A stretch of 39,215 nt of DNA from Pseudacidovorax intermedius (GCF_001476815.1 NZ_LDSL01000040.1:1-39215); one strand, 5' to 3'; positions 7,696 to 15,214 are shown, counted from the first letter of the stretch. The notes: generated from the letters alone by a model not told the origin. A program made the numbers and translations.

Positions 7696-8460
7696 TCACA
7701 CCTTGCTGAAGTCCGGCCGGCGCTTCTCCATGAAGGCCGTGAAGGCCTCGCGCGCGGCGGGTTCGCGCAGCATGCGGCCGAAGCTCGCGCCCTCCTCGTC
7801 CATGCGCTCGACCACGGCGGCGGACTGGGTCTTCTTGAGCAGGCGCTTGGTCTCGATCAGCGCCGACAGCGGCTTGGCGGCCAGCTTACGGGCCTGCTGC
7901 TGCGCATAGGCGTTGCACTCCGTGGGCGGCAGCACGCGGTTGACCAGGCCCACTTCCAGCGCGGCCTCGGCCATGAAGGGCTCGCCCAGCAGCAGCGCCT
8001 CGGCCGCGCGGTGGTAGCCGAACATCTGCGGCACCAGCAGGCTCGACGCCGCCTCGGGGCACAGGCCCAGGTTGACGAAGGGCATGGAGAAGGCCGCGTT
8101 GTCGCCGGCGTAGACCAGGTCGCAGTGGAAGAGCAGCGTGGTGCCGATGCCCACCGCCGGGCCGCAGACGGCCGCGACCACCGGCTTGGGAAAGGCCGCA
8201 ATGCCGCGCAGGAAGCGGAACACCGGCGACTCTTGGGTCGACGGCGGCTGGTTGAGGAAATCGCCGATGTCGTTGCCGGCCGAGAAGATGGTGGCATCGC
8301 CCTGGATCAGCACGCAGCGCACGGCCGCGTCGTCGCGCGCGGCATCGAGTGCATCGGCCAGCGCGGCATACATGCGGCTGGTGATGGAGTTCTTCTTGTC
8401 GACGCGGTTGAAAGTCAGGGTGGTCACACCCGCTTCGGTGTGGACGAGGATGTCGCTCAT
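7696..8460 (-). CDS. Crotonase family, probable delta3-delta2-enoyl-CoA isomerase
   Basis: A 254-residue crotonase-fold protein. The oxyanion-hole segments are IFSAGNDIGDFL (58-69) and CGPAVGIGTTLL (99-110). The two glutamates needed by enoyl-CoA hydratase are absent: the GGCE position reads GTT (Thr108) and the next Glu position is Phe128. Instead a Glu is present in LGLCPEAASS (Glu136), the position and context of the catalytic Glu of the ECI2/PECI isomerases (PEGCSS). I therefore infer isomerisation of 3-enoyl-CoA to 2-enoyl-CoA, an auxiliary step for unsaturated fatty acids, rather than hydration. It is the last gene of the minus-strand fad cluster, 25 bp behind the DsbA-fold isomerase gene. 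Automated annotation would likely call it enoyl-CoA hydratase. Confidence 0.85.
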   Translation of the reverse strand: MSDILVHTEAGVTTLTFNRVDKKNSITSRMYAALADALDAARDDAAVRCVLIQGDATIFSAGNDIGDFLNQPPSTQESPVFRFLRGIAAFPKPVVAAVCGPAVGIGTTLLFHCDLVYAGDNAAFSMPFVNLGLCPEAASSLLVPQMFGYHRAAEALLLGEPFMAEAALEVGLVNRVLPPTECNAYAQQQARKLAAKPLSALIETKRLLKKTQSAAVVERMDEEGASFGRMLREPAAREAFTAFMEKRRPDFSKV

Positions 8461-8485
8461 GGTGCTTGGGAGGTGAAAAGAAGAA

Positions 8486-9088
8486 TCAATGGGGGGTCAG
8501 GGCGTCGCGCACGAAGTCCAGCCGGTCCTGGCCCCAGAACATCTGCTCGCCGACGAACATCGTCGGCGCGCCGAACACGCCGCGCTCCACGGCCTCCTGC
8601 GTGGTGGCCTTGAGCTGGTCCTTGACGTCCTGGCGGGCCAGCAGCGTCATGAACTCGGCCGCATTGAAGCCGGCGGCGGCGAGCACGGCTGTCAGCTCGC
8701 CCACGTCGCCCAGGTTGCGCGGCTGCGCCCACATGGCCTCGAACACGGCCTGCGCATAGCCCTGGAAGCGCTCAGGCCGGTGCATCTGCATCGCCGTGGC
8801 GCCGCGCATCAGCGTCAGCGTGTTGATGGGGAAATGCGGATTGTGCGCAAAGGGCACGCCGGCGCGGCGCGCGAAGCGCTGCAGGTCCTCGCGCATGTAG
8901 CGGCCCTTGGCCTCGACCTCGGCCGGCGAGCGATTGCCGGTGGCCTGGAACACGCCGCCCAGCAGCATCGGCCGCCAGACCAGCTCGGCGCCCGTGTCGG
9001 CGCACACATGGGGCAGCTGCATCCAGGCCAGGTAGGCGGCCGGGCTGCCGAAGTCGAAGAAGCATTCGACGCGGGCGGGAGCGGTCAT
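8486..9088 (-). CDS. 2-hydroxychromene-2-carboxylate isomerase family protein
   Basis: A 200-residue DsbA-like thioredoxin-fold protein of the HCCA isomerase/kappa-class GST family. The N-terminal strand and loop ECFFDFGSPAAYLAW (8-22) carries the family Ser (Ser15) where DsbA has its cysteines. NPHFPINTL and the cis-Pro segment FGAPTMFVGEQMFWGQDRL near the C-terminus are also typical. Characterised HCCA isomerases use glutathione in naphthalene catabolism, but no other aromatic-ring genes are present. Members are common beside beta-oxidation genes and their substrate there is unknown. The start at 9088 has a GGAG ribosome site about 8 bases upstream. It sits between the SDR and the isomerase-like crotonase in the fad cluster. 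Confidence 0.85.
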   Translation of the reverse strand: MTAPARVECFFDFGSPAAYLAWMQLPHVCADTGAELVWRPMLLGGVFQATGNRSPAEVEAKGRYMREDLQRFARRAGVPFAHNPHFPINTLTLMRGATAMQMHRPERFQGYAQAVFEAMWAQPRNLGDVGELTAVLAAAGFNAAEFMTLLARQDVKDQLKATTQEAVERGVFGAPTMFVGEQMFWGQDRLDFVRDALTPH

Positions 9089-9161
9089 GGGAAGTCTCCA
9101 GTCGTTCTCGTGGGGGTGCCGCAATGATGCCGGGCCGGCCCGGTTGCTGCGCAGCCGGCGC

Positions 9162-9905
9162 TCAGAAATTCTCGATCCACGGCCGCAGGTCCAGCTCGTG
9201 CGTCCAGGCATCGCGCGGCTGGCGGTGCAGCATCACGTAGGCCTGGGCGATGTGCTCGGGGTTCAGGATGCCGTCGTCGGCCTTGCGCGCATAGCGCTCG
9301 GGGAAGTTGCTGCGGATGAATTCGGTGTCGATGGCACCGTCGATGATGGTGTGCGCCACGTGGATGCCCTGCGGCCCCAGTTCGCGCGCCATGCTCTGGG
9401 CCAGCGCCCGCAGCGCCATCTTGGCGCCCGAGAAGGCGGCGAAGTTGGCGCCACCGCGCAGCGAGGCCGTGGCGCCGGTGAACAGGATCGTGCCACGCTG
9501 CCCGCCGGCCGGCAGCGGCCGCGCCACCATGCGTTTGGCCACCTCGCGGGCGTTGAGGAAGCCCGAGAAGCAGGCCATCTCCCAGACCTTGAAGTACTTG
9601 CGCGCCGTCTCGCTGAGGATGCTCTCGGGCACGTTGGCGCCGATGTTGAACACCATCACCTCGATGGGGCCGACGGTGGCTTCGATCTGCGCGACCAGGG
9701 CGACGACCTCGTCCTCCCTGCGCGCGTCGCTGCCGAAGGCATGGGCGGTGCCGCCGTCGGCCTGGATCTGCGCCACCAGCGGTGCCAGCTTGTCGGCGCT
9801 GCGGCGGGTGACGCAGGCGGCATAGCCTTCGCGCGCGAAGGCGCGGGCGATGGCGCCGCCGGTGGCGTCGCCGGCACCGACGATCAGGGCTGCGGGCTGG
9901 GGCAT
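9162..9905 (-). CDS. SDR family protein lacking the catalytic tyrosine
   Basis: A 247-residue short-chain dehydrogenase/reductase. The nucleotide-binding loop is VGAGDATGGAIA (9-20), and the NNAG-like motif reads FNIGAN (86-91). The usual YxxxK catalytic pair reads FSGAK (Phe158 to Lys162), so the proton-donating Tyr is replaced by Phe. The Ser region reads LFTGATAS (141-148). The Lys and the following ALAQSMARELGPQGIHVAH segment are normal. I believe this Phe form occurs in a whole subgroup of beta-proteobacterial SDRs, from memory and not checked. It may be a dehydrogenase with altered chemistry or a non-enzymatic NAD(P)-binding protein. The start at 9905 is the first good methionine before the Rossmann strand. 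The thioesterase gene ends 35 bp upstream. Confidence 0.87.
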   Translation of the reverse strand: MPQPAALIVGAGDATGGAIARAFAREGYAACVTRRSADKLAPLVAQIQADGGTAHAFGSDARREDEVVALVAQIEATVGPIEVMVFNIGANVPESILSETARKYFKVWEMACFSGFLNAREVAKRMVARPLPAGGQRGTILFTGATASLRGGANFAAFSGAKMALRALAQSMARELGPQGIHVAHTIIDGAIDTEFIRSNFPERYARKADDGILNPEHIAQAYVMLHRQPRDAWTHELDLRPWIENF

Positions 9906-9940
9906 GGTGGCTCCTGGCGATGGCGGAACGCGCGGGTGCG

Positions 9941-10771
9941 CTATTCCTTGTAGTAGACGATCTGATGGCTGGTGGCGAGCAGCAGCCCGGCCTCGCTCCA
10001 GAGCTGCGCGGTCTGGTCGAAGAAACCGTTGCGGAACTGCTGACCCGTGGCGCGCCCGAGCAGATGGCCATGGCCCACCTGCGCCAGTTCGGCCGCGCTG
10101 GCATGGAAGTAGGTGGTGATGGACACGGTGCCCGCCGGCACCGGCCGGGCACGCCGCAGCCAGGCACGCGGGTAGAACACATCGCTCATCGCCGCCAGCG
10201 CGGGGAAGTCCAGCGTGCGCGGTTGCGCGTCGCGCACCCAAATCAGCGTTTCGCTGTGGTCGCCGGCATCGTTCCATTCGCGCGGAATGCCGCCGCGGAT
10301 GGGCCGCATGTCGTACTGGCCGACCCAGGCCACGCCCTTGGGGCCGGCGACCATGCCGGGCACGTCTGCCGGGGCCGGCACCTGGGGCATGGCGAGGTCC
10401 GTGGTGCTCCAGGTCTGCCGCCGCAGCGCCGTGACGGCGGTGGCCGTGGTGTTGGGCTGGGGCCGGCCTTCCTCGCCGGCCTGGCTGAGCGTGAGCGTCC
10501 AGTGCTGCGTGGAGCGGTTGGTGCGCACCGGCACCGCCTGCACCTGCAGCGCGCCCTCGGTCACGGCCGCCGCGTAGTTGACCGTGAGCGCGATCGGCTC
10601 GCCCAGCCGGTCCGGATGCTGCATCACGGCCTGCAGCAGCAGCGCCGCCGTCGTCCCGCCGAAGGGCCCGACCATGTTCCAGTAGTCGGGACTGGTGGCC
10701 CCGGTGAAAAGCCCGGACTGGATGTCGCTGTGCGACAGCGCGAGGGCACGATCGAGCGGGTGGTCGTTCAT
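9941..10771 (-). CDS. Double-hotdog acyl-CoA thioesterase (TesB-like)
   Basis: A 276-residue protein with two hotdog halves, the architecture of the TesB/4HBT_3 thioesterases. The N-terminal half has NMVGPFGGTTAALLLQAVM, where the helix packs on a strand beginning LTVNYAAAV. The C-terminal half has VSITTYFHASAAEL and a final stretch with WSEAGLLLATSHQIVYYKE, typical of the end of the second hotdog. Expected reaction: hydrolysis of acyl-CoA in the cytoplasm. I chose the ATG at 10771; another in-frame ATG lies five codons upstream (10786), and neither has a clear ribosome site. It is part of the fad cluster, downstream of the thiolase gene and its terminator-like hairpin, so it may have its own promoter in the 130-bp gap. 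Confidence 0.83.
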   Translation of the reverse strand: MNDHPLDRALALSHSDIQSGLFTGATSPDYWNMVGPFGGTTAALLLQAVMQHPDRLGEPIALTVNYAAAVTEGALQVQAVPVRTNRSTQHWTLTLSQAGEEGRPQPNTTATAVTALRRQTWSTTDLAMPQVPAPADVPGMVAGPKGVAWVGQYDMRPIRGGIPREWNDAGDHSETLIWVRDAQPRTLDFPALAAMSDVFYPRAWLRRARPVPAGTVSITTYFHASAAELAQVGHGHLLGRATGQQFRNGFFDQTAQLWSEAGLLLATSHQIVYYKE

Positions 10772-10875
10772 GGCGGCAGTGTGCATAAAGCGACGGAGCG
10801 CGCGAGTCGTGTGCGGGACGCGCCGGCCTCCGGAGGAACCCGCAGCCGCCGGCCGCTGCCGACGGGTCGGCGCGG

Positions 10876-10897
10876 GCGCCGGCCGGTCGGCCGGCGC
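10876..10897 (-). terminator. Hairpin just after the thiolase gene
   Basis: GCGCCGGCC (10876-10884), loop GGTC, and GGCCGGCGC (10889-10897) form a perfect 9-bp, all-GC stem starting 4 bp past the fadA stop. There is no T-run. It could end or weaken transcription of the fadN-DUF559-fadA unit, or protect the mRNA 3' end. Confidence 0.5.
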
Positions 10898-10901
10898 GCG
10901 C

Positions 10902-12104
10902 TCAGACGCGCTCGAAGATGCCGGCCGCGCCCTGCCCCATGCCCACGCACATGGTCACCATGCCGTACTTGAGCTGCCTGCGGCGCAGCGCATGCACGAC
11001 GGTGGCCGCGCGGATGGCACCGGTGGCGCCCAGCGGATGGCCCAAAGCGATCGCGCCGCCCATGGGGTTGACCTTGGCCGCGTCCAGACCGAGCGTGTTG
11101 ATGACGGCCAGCGACTGGGCCGCGAAGGCCTCGTTCAGTTCGAACCAGTCGATGTCGTCCTGCTTGAGGCCGGCATAGCGCAGCGCGGCCGGGATCGCCT
11201 CGATGGGGCCGATGCCCATGATGGCCGGCGGCACGCCCTTGCTGGCGAAGCTGACGAAGCGCGCCAGCGGCTGCAGGTCGTACTTCTGGCAGGCGGCCTC
11301 GCTCGCCAGGATCAGCGCACCGGCGCCGTCCGAGGTCTGCGAGCTGTTGCCGGCCGTCACCGTGCCGCGGGCGGCGAACACGGTGCGCAGCTTGGCCAGG
11401 CCCTCCAGGCTGGTGTCGGGCCGCGGGCCCTCGTCCAGGCTGACGGTTCGCGTCTTCTCGGTGGTCTCGCCGCTGGCAGCGTCGAAGCCGCGGTCGGTGA
11501 CCTCGATGGGCGTGATCTCGTCGGCGAACTCGCCGGCCTGTTGGGCGGCGACGGCGCGGCGGTGCGATTCGAGGGCGAAGGCGTCCTGCGCCTCGCGGCT
11601 CACCTTCCACTGCTGCGCCACTTTTTCCGCCGTCAGGCCCATGCCGTAGGCGATGCCCACGTCGCCGTCGCGCTCGAAGATGGCGGGCGACAGCGAGGGC
11701 GCGTTGCCCATCATCGGCACCATGCTCATGCTCTCGACGCCGGCGGCGATCATCACCTCGGCCTCGCCCACGCGGATGCGGTCGGCCGCCATCTGCACCG
11801 CCGACAGGCCCGAGGCGCAGAAGCGGTTGACGGTGATGCCGCCCACGCTGGTGGGCAGGCCCGCCAGCACGGCAGCGATGCGCGCCACGTTCAGGCCCTG
11901 CTGCGCCTCGGGAATGGCGCAGCCGCAGACGATGTCCTCGATGGTCTGCGGATCGAGCCGCGGCACCTGCGCCAGCGCTGCCTTCAGCGTGGTGGCCAGC
12001 AGGTCGTCCGGCCGGGTGTTGCGGAAGAAGCCGCGGTGCGACTTGCCGATGGGGGTGCGCGTGGCGGCGACGATGTAGGCGTCTTGAACTTGCTTGCTGC
12101 TCAT
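10902..12104 (-). CDS. fadA: Acetyl-CoA C-acyltransferase (thiolase II), FadA-type
   Basis: A 400-residue thiolase that cleaves 3-ketoacyl-CoA to acetyl-CoA and a shortened acyl-CoA, the last step of beta-oxidation. The acyl-accepting Cys is Cys96 in NRFCASGLSA. The C-terminal catalytic pair is His356 in GGAIALGHPLGATGA and Cys386 in TMCVGMGQGAAG. The length is normal. The start at 12104 (MSSKQVQDAYIVAATRTPIG) matches the family N-terminus. Its ATG overlaps the TGA of the preceding DUF559 gene in an ATGA, so translation may be coupled. FadN/FadA pairs usually form an enzyme partnership and are normally adjacent. Here 483 bp holding a nuclease-like gene separate the two. Confidence 0.95.
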   Translation of the reverse strand: MSSKQVQDAYIVAATRTPIGKSHRGFFRNTRPDDLLATTLKAALAQVPRLDPQTIEDIVCGCAIPEAQQGLNVARIAAVLAGLPTSVGGITVNRFCASGLSAVQMAADRIRVGEAEVMIAAGVESMSMVPMMGNAPSLSPAIFERDGDVGIAYGMGLTAEKVAQQWKVSREAQDAFALESHRRAVAAQQAGEFADEITPIEVTDRGFDAASGETTEKTRTVSLDEGPRPDTSLEGLAKLRTVFAARGTVTAGNSSQTSDGAGALILASEAACQKYDLQPLARFVSFASKGVPPAIMGIGPIEAIPAALRYAGLKQDDIDWFELNEAFAAQSLAVINTLGLDAAKVNPMGGAIALGHPLGATGAIRAATVVHALRRRQLKYGMVTMCVGMGQGAAGIFERV

Positions 12105-12523
12105 GCCGGGGCTCCTGGGTGTTGGGCTCCTTCCCCCGCTGGGGGAAGGCTGGGATGGGGGCTCGCCTGCACCGCCAGCGATGCCAGTCGCAGGGCAATG
12201 GCGTGCAGAACACCCTCTGGATTGATGAAGGGTTCGTTGGAAGCGAAGCGAAGGACGGCGAATCCTTGCGCCTCGAAGAAGGCATCGCGTGCCTGGTCGT
12301 ACGCGCGCTGCTGCGCATGCTGCGAACCGTCCAGTTCCACGATCAGCTTCGGCGCCAGGCAGGCGAAGTCCGCGATGTACGGACCGAGCGGATGCTGCCG
12401 CCGGAACTTCACGCCCAACTGCTCGCCGCGCAGAGCCGACCACAGGCGACGCTCGGCGTCGGTCATTGCGGTCCGTAGGGCGCGCGCGTGGATGCGGACG
12501 GCGGGGGTGGATTGGTTCTGCAT
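12101..12523 (-). CDS. DUF559 / Vsr-like endonuclease domain protein
   Basis: A 140-residue protein with a DUF559 domain, a small PD-(D/E)XK-type nuclease fold related to Vsr. The visible core is TDAERRLWSALRGEQLG (21-37), FRRQHPLGPYIADF (40-53), then LIVELDGSQH (60-69). Asp52, Glu63, Asp65 and His69 are candidate metal or catalytic residues. FEAQGFAVLRF (83-93) is the usual last strand. The tail, about residues 121-133, is encoded by the left copy of a palindromic repeat, and a longer start (12550) would fall inside the right copy. The stop overlaps the fadA start. The gene has no link to fatty acid metabolism and looks like a passenger in the fad operon. Nuclease activity is inferred from the fold; substrate and biological role are unknown. 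Confidence 0.85.
   Translation of the reverse strand: MQNQSTPAVRIHARALRTAMTDAERRLWSALRGEQLGVKFRRQHPLGPYIADFACLAPKLIVELDGSQHAQQRAYDQARDAFFEAQGFAVLRFASNEPFINPEGVLHAIALRLASLAVQASPHPSLPPAGEGAQHPGAPA
12126..12162. repeat. Left 37-bp palindromic repeat of the DUF559 cassette
   Basis: It contains CCTTCCCCC (12129-12137), loop GCT, and GGGGGAAGG (12141-12149), followed by CTGGGATGGGGGC. Its reverse complement matches the copy at 12543-12579 at 34 of 37 positions. It lies 21 bp before the fadA start and encodes the C-terminal tail of the DUF559 protein. Confidence 0.85.
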
Positions 12524-12542
12524 GAGCGGTGGTGTGGCACTG

Positions 12543-12579
12543 GCCCCCATCCCTGCCTTCCCCCAAAGGGGGAAGGAGC
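12543..12579. repeat. Right 37-bp palindromic repeat of the DUF559 cassette
   Basis: It begins GCCCCCATCCCTG and continues with CCTTCCCCC (12556-12564), loop AAA, and GGGGGAAGG (12568-12576). It is inverted relative to the left copy and starts 8 bp past the fadN stop codon. Two of the three mismatches to the left copy are in the hairpin loop, so the stem is kept. No target-site duplication is obvious outside the pair. Confidence 0.85.
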
Positions 12580-12587
12580 AAGGCGGG

Positions 12588-14999
12588 TCAGTTACGTACC
12601 GGCTTGCCAGTGGACAGCATCCCCATGATCCGCTCCTGGGTCTTGGGATGCTGCACCAGCGCGCAGAAGGCTTCGCGCTCCAGGCGCATCAGGTACTCCT
12701 CGGTCACCAGGGTGCCGGGGTCCACGTCGCCGCCGGTCACCACGTGGGCGATCAGGCTGGCGATGTGGAAGTCGTGCGCGCTGATGAAGCCGCCGTCGCG
12801 CATGTTGACCAGCTGGCCCTTGATCGTGGCGGCGCCGCTGCGGCCGGCCACGCGGAAGGGCTTCGCCAGCGGCGGGCGCCAGCCGGCATCGCTCATGGCC
12901 TTGACCTGGCCGATGGCCACGTGCAGCAGCTCGTCCTTGTGCGGGACGATCACGTCGCCCTCGATCAGGTAGCCCAGCTTCTTCGACTCCAGCGCGCTGG
13001 TGCCCACCTTGGCCATGGCGGCGGCGGTGAAGCCTTCGGTGAGGAAGGGCAGCAGGTCGGTGCCGGTGGAGGCGGCGGCGTTCTCGGCCGCGCGGCGGGC
13101 GATGTAGGTCAGGCCGCCGGCGCCGGGCACCAGGCCCACGCCCACTTCCACCAGGCCGATGTAGCTTTCCATCGCGACCACGCGGCGGGCGCTGTGCACC
13201 GCCAACTCGCAACCACCGCCCAGGGCCATGCCGCGCACCGCGGAGACCACCGGCACGCTGGCGTAGCGGATGCGCAGCATCACGTCCTGCAGCGCCTGCT
13301 CTGCGCCCTCGATGGCGCCCACGCCGGCCACCACGAAGGCGGGCAGCATCGCCTGCAGGTCCGCGCCGACGGAGAACTTGTCCGACGGCGACCAGATCAC
13401 CAAGCCCTGGTACTCGCGCTCGGCCAGCGCCACGGCCTCGGCCAGTGCTTCGGCCACGTCGGGGCTGATGGCGTTCATCTTGGAATGGATGCTGGCGATC
13501 AGCACGCCCTCATAGCCCGGGCGGTCCAGCGTCCAGACGCGCACGTCGCCCTCGTCGCTGATCGTGGTGCCGGACTCTTCGACGGCCTTGGCGCCGCTGC
13601 CCAGCACGCTTTCGGGGAAGAGCTGGCGCGCATGCACCGGCAGGCGGCGCTCGGGCACGAAGCGCTGCTCGGCGGCGCTCCAAGAGCCTGCGGGCGTGTG
13701 CACGCCGCCGGCCTCGGCCACCGGGCCTTCGAACACCCACTTCGGCAGCGACGCCTTGGCCAGCGCCTTGCCGGCGTCGATGTCTTCCTGGATCCACTGC
13801 GCCACCTGCGACCAGCCGGCCTCCTGCCACAGCTCGAAGGGGCCCTGCTTCATGCCGAAGCCCCAGCGCATGGCGAGATCCACGTCGCGGGCGCTCTCGG
13901 CGATGTCGGCCAGGTGCAGCGCCGCGTAGTGGAAGCCGTCGCGCAGGATGGCCCACAGGAACTGGCCCTGCGGCCCTTCGCTCTCGCGCAGCAGCTTCAG
14001 GCGCTGGCCCGCCGGCTTCTTGAGCATGCGGCCGTAGACCTCGTCGGCCTTCTGGCCCGCAGGCACGTAGTCGCCCGATTCCAGATCGAAGCGCAGGATG
14101 TCGCGGCCCGCCTTCTTGTAGAAGCCGCCCTTGGTCTTCTGACCCAGATGGCCCAGCTCGATCAGCTTGGCCAGCACCGGCGGCGTGGCGAAGTTGGGGT
14201 AGAACGGATCGGTGGCTTCGCTCAGGTTGTCCTGCAGCGTCTTGACGACGTGGGCCATGGTGTCCAGGCCCACCACGTCGGCCGTGCGGAAGGTGCCCGA
14301 GCTGGCGCGGCCCAGGCGCTTGCCCGTCAGGTCGTCGACCACGTCGAAGGACAAGCCGAATTTCTCCACCTCCTTCATCGTGGCCAGCATGCCGGCGATG
14401 CCGATGCGGTTGGCGATGAAGTTGGGCGTGTCCTTGGCGCGCACCACGCCCTTGCCCAGCGCGGTAACGGCGAAGGCTTCCAGGTCGTCCAGCACCTGGG
14501 CATTGGTGGTGGGCGTGGGGATCAGCTCCACCAGCGTCATGTAGCGCGGCGGGTTGAAGAAGTGGATGCCGCAGAAGCGCGGGCGGATGCTCTCGGGCAC
14601 CGCCTCGGCGAGCTTCGTGATGGACAGGCCCGAGGTGTTGGAGGCCAGGATGGCATGCGGCGCGACGTGGGGCGCAATCTTCTTGTAGAGGTCGAGCTTC
14701 CAGTCCATGCGCTCGGCGATGGCCTCGATGACGAGGTCGCAGTCGCCCAGCAGGCCCAGGTGCTCTTCGTAGTTGGCGGCCTGGATCAGCGCCGCGTCCT
14801 CGGCCACGCCCAGCGGCGCGGGCTTGAGCTTCTTGAGGTTGTCGACGGCCTTGAGCACGATGCCGCTCTTGGGCCCCTCTTTCGCAGGCAGGTCGAAGAG
14901 GATGACCGGCACGCGCACGTTGACGAGATGGGCCGCGATCTGCGCGCCCATCACGCCTGCGCCGAGGACGGCGACTTTCTTGACTTGGAATTTGGACAT
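12588..14999 (-). CDS. fadN: 3-hydroxyacyl-CoA dehydrogenase / enoyl-CoA hydratase, FadN-type
   Basis: An 803-residue bifunctional beta-oxidation enzyme with the dehydrogenase first and the hydratase second, the order of FadN, opposite to E. coli FadB. The NAD-binding motif is VAVLGAGVMGAQIA (9-22), and the 3-hydroxyacyl-CoA dehydrogenase His is His146 in CGIHFFNPP. The C-terminal HAD domains follow (about 190-380). The crotonase domain is at about 490-740, with oxyanion segment KFSVGADLQAML and both hydratase glutamates, Glu598 in GGGCELA and Glu618 in GLVEVGVGLVPGAGG. It should convert 2-enoyl-CoA to 3-ketoacyl-CoA. No clear ribosome site precedes the ATG at 14999. Upstream (15000-15214) lie a REP element and an operator-like site, so this gene may head its own transcript. 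Confidence 0.94.
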   Translation of the reverse strand: MSKFQVKKVAVLGAGVMGAQIAAHLVNVRVPVILFDLPAKEGPKSGIVLKAVDNLKKLKPAPLGVAEDAALIQAANYEEHLGLLGDCDLVIEAIAERMDWKLDLYKKIAPHVAPHAILASNTSGLSITKLAEAVPESIRPRFCGIHFFNPPRYMTLVELIPTPTTNAQVLDDLEAFAVTALGKGVVRAKDTPNFIANRIGIAGMLATMKEVEKFGLSFDVVDDLTGKRLGRASSGTFRTADVVGLDTMAHVVKTLQDNLSEATDPFYPNFATPPVLAKLIELGHLGQKTKGGFYKKAGRDILRFDLESGDYVPAGQKADEVYGRMLKKPAGQRLKLLRESEGPQGQFLWAILRDGFHYAALHLADIAESARDVDLAMRWGFGMKQGPFELWQEAGWSQVAQWIQEDIDAGKALAKASLPKWVFEGPVAEAGGVHTPAGSWSAAEQRFVPERRLPVHARQLFPESVLGSGAKAVEESGTTISDEGDVRVWTLDRPGYEGVLIASIHSKMNAISPDVAEALAEAVALAEREYQGLVIWSPSDKFSVGADLQAMLPAFVVAGVGAIEGAEQALQDVMLRIRYASVPVVSAVRGMALGGGCELAVHSARRVVAMESYIGLVEVGVGLVPGAGGLTYIARRAAENAAASTGTDLLPFLTEGFTAAAMAKVGTSALESKKLGYLIEGDVIVPHKDELLHVAIGQVKAMSDAGWRPPLAKPFRVAGRSGAATIKGQLVNMRDGGFISAHDFHIASLIAHVVTGGDVDPGTLVTEEYLMRLEREAFCALVQHPKTQERIMGMLSTGKPVRN

Positions 15000-15037
15000 G
15001 GTGGTGGGGGTGTCTTGGACCGTTGGTGCACCACAAA

Positions 15038-15104
15038 CCGTTCGGGCTGAGCCTGTCGAAGCCGAGGCGCCAGGGCGGCCCTTCGACAGGCTCAGGGCGA
15101 ACGG
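15038..15104. repeat. REP/BIME-type inverted repeat
   Basis: A left arm at 15038-15061, beginning CCGTTCGGGCTGAGCC, and a right arm at 15081-15104, beginning CTTCGACAGGCTCAGG, are 24 bp each. They pair at 22 of 24 positions around a 19-nt loop. This is a sequence type widespread in intergenic regions of proteobacteria; when translated by mistake it gives the familiar FDRLRANG string. It sits in the 215-bp gap between the DUF2147 and fadN genes. Confidence 0.85.
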
Positions 15105-15122
15105 CTGGGGTGACTCATCACG

Positions 15123-15134
15123 ACGAACGGTCGA
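15123..15134. promoter_or_regulatory. Operator-like site upstream of fadN
   Basis: ACGAACGGTCGA differs at one base from the ACGAACGGTCGT at the centre of the palindrome upstream of the TetR gene (18259-18270). It lies 124 bp upstream of the fadN start. A shared site would put fadN under the same TetR protein. This is inference from two sites only. Confidence 0.4.
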
Positions 15135-15214
15135 GGTGTTTCAGGAAAGGCAAGCCAAAGTCGGAGTGTGGAGAAGGCAGGGGAAGTGGTCTGAAGGTGA
15201 AAGGGCTTCCGCCT

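Noticed and set aside
12126-12579. Insertion sequence
   Set aside because: The ends are internally palindromic rather than simple terminal repeats, the cargo is not a transposase, and no target duplication is visible. A REP-bounded cassette fits better than a classical IS.
10695-15050. Long plus-strand open frame antisense to the thioesterase, fadA, DUF559 and fadN genes
   Set aside because: It has shadow-type composition and crosses several genuine genes and intergenic repeats; the end is encoded by the REP element.
15038-15104. Coding sequence containing the FDRLRANG string
   Set aside because: This string is the known false translation of a REP repeat, not a protein motif.
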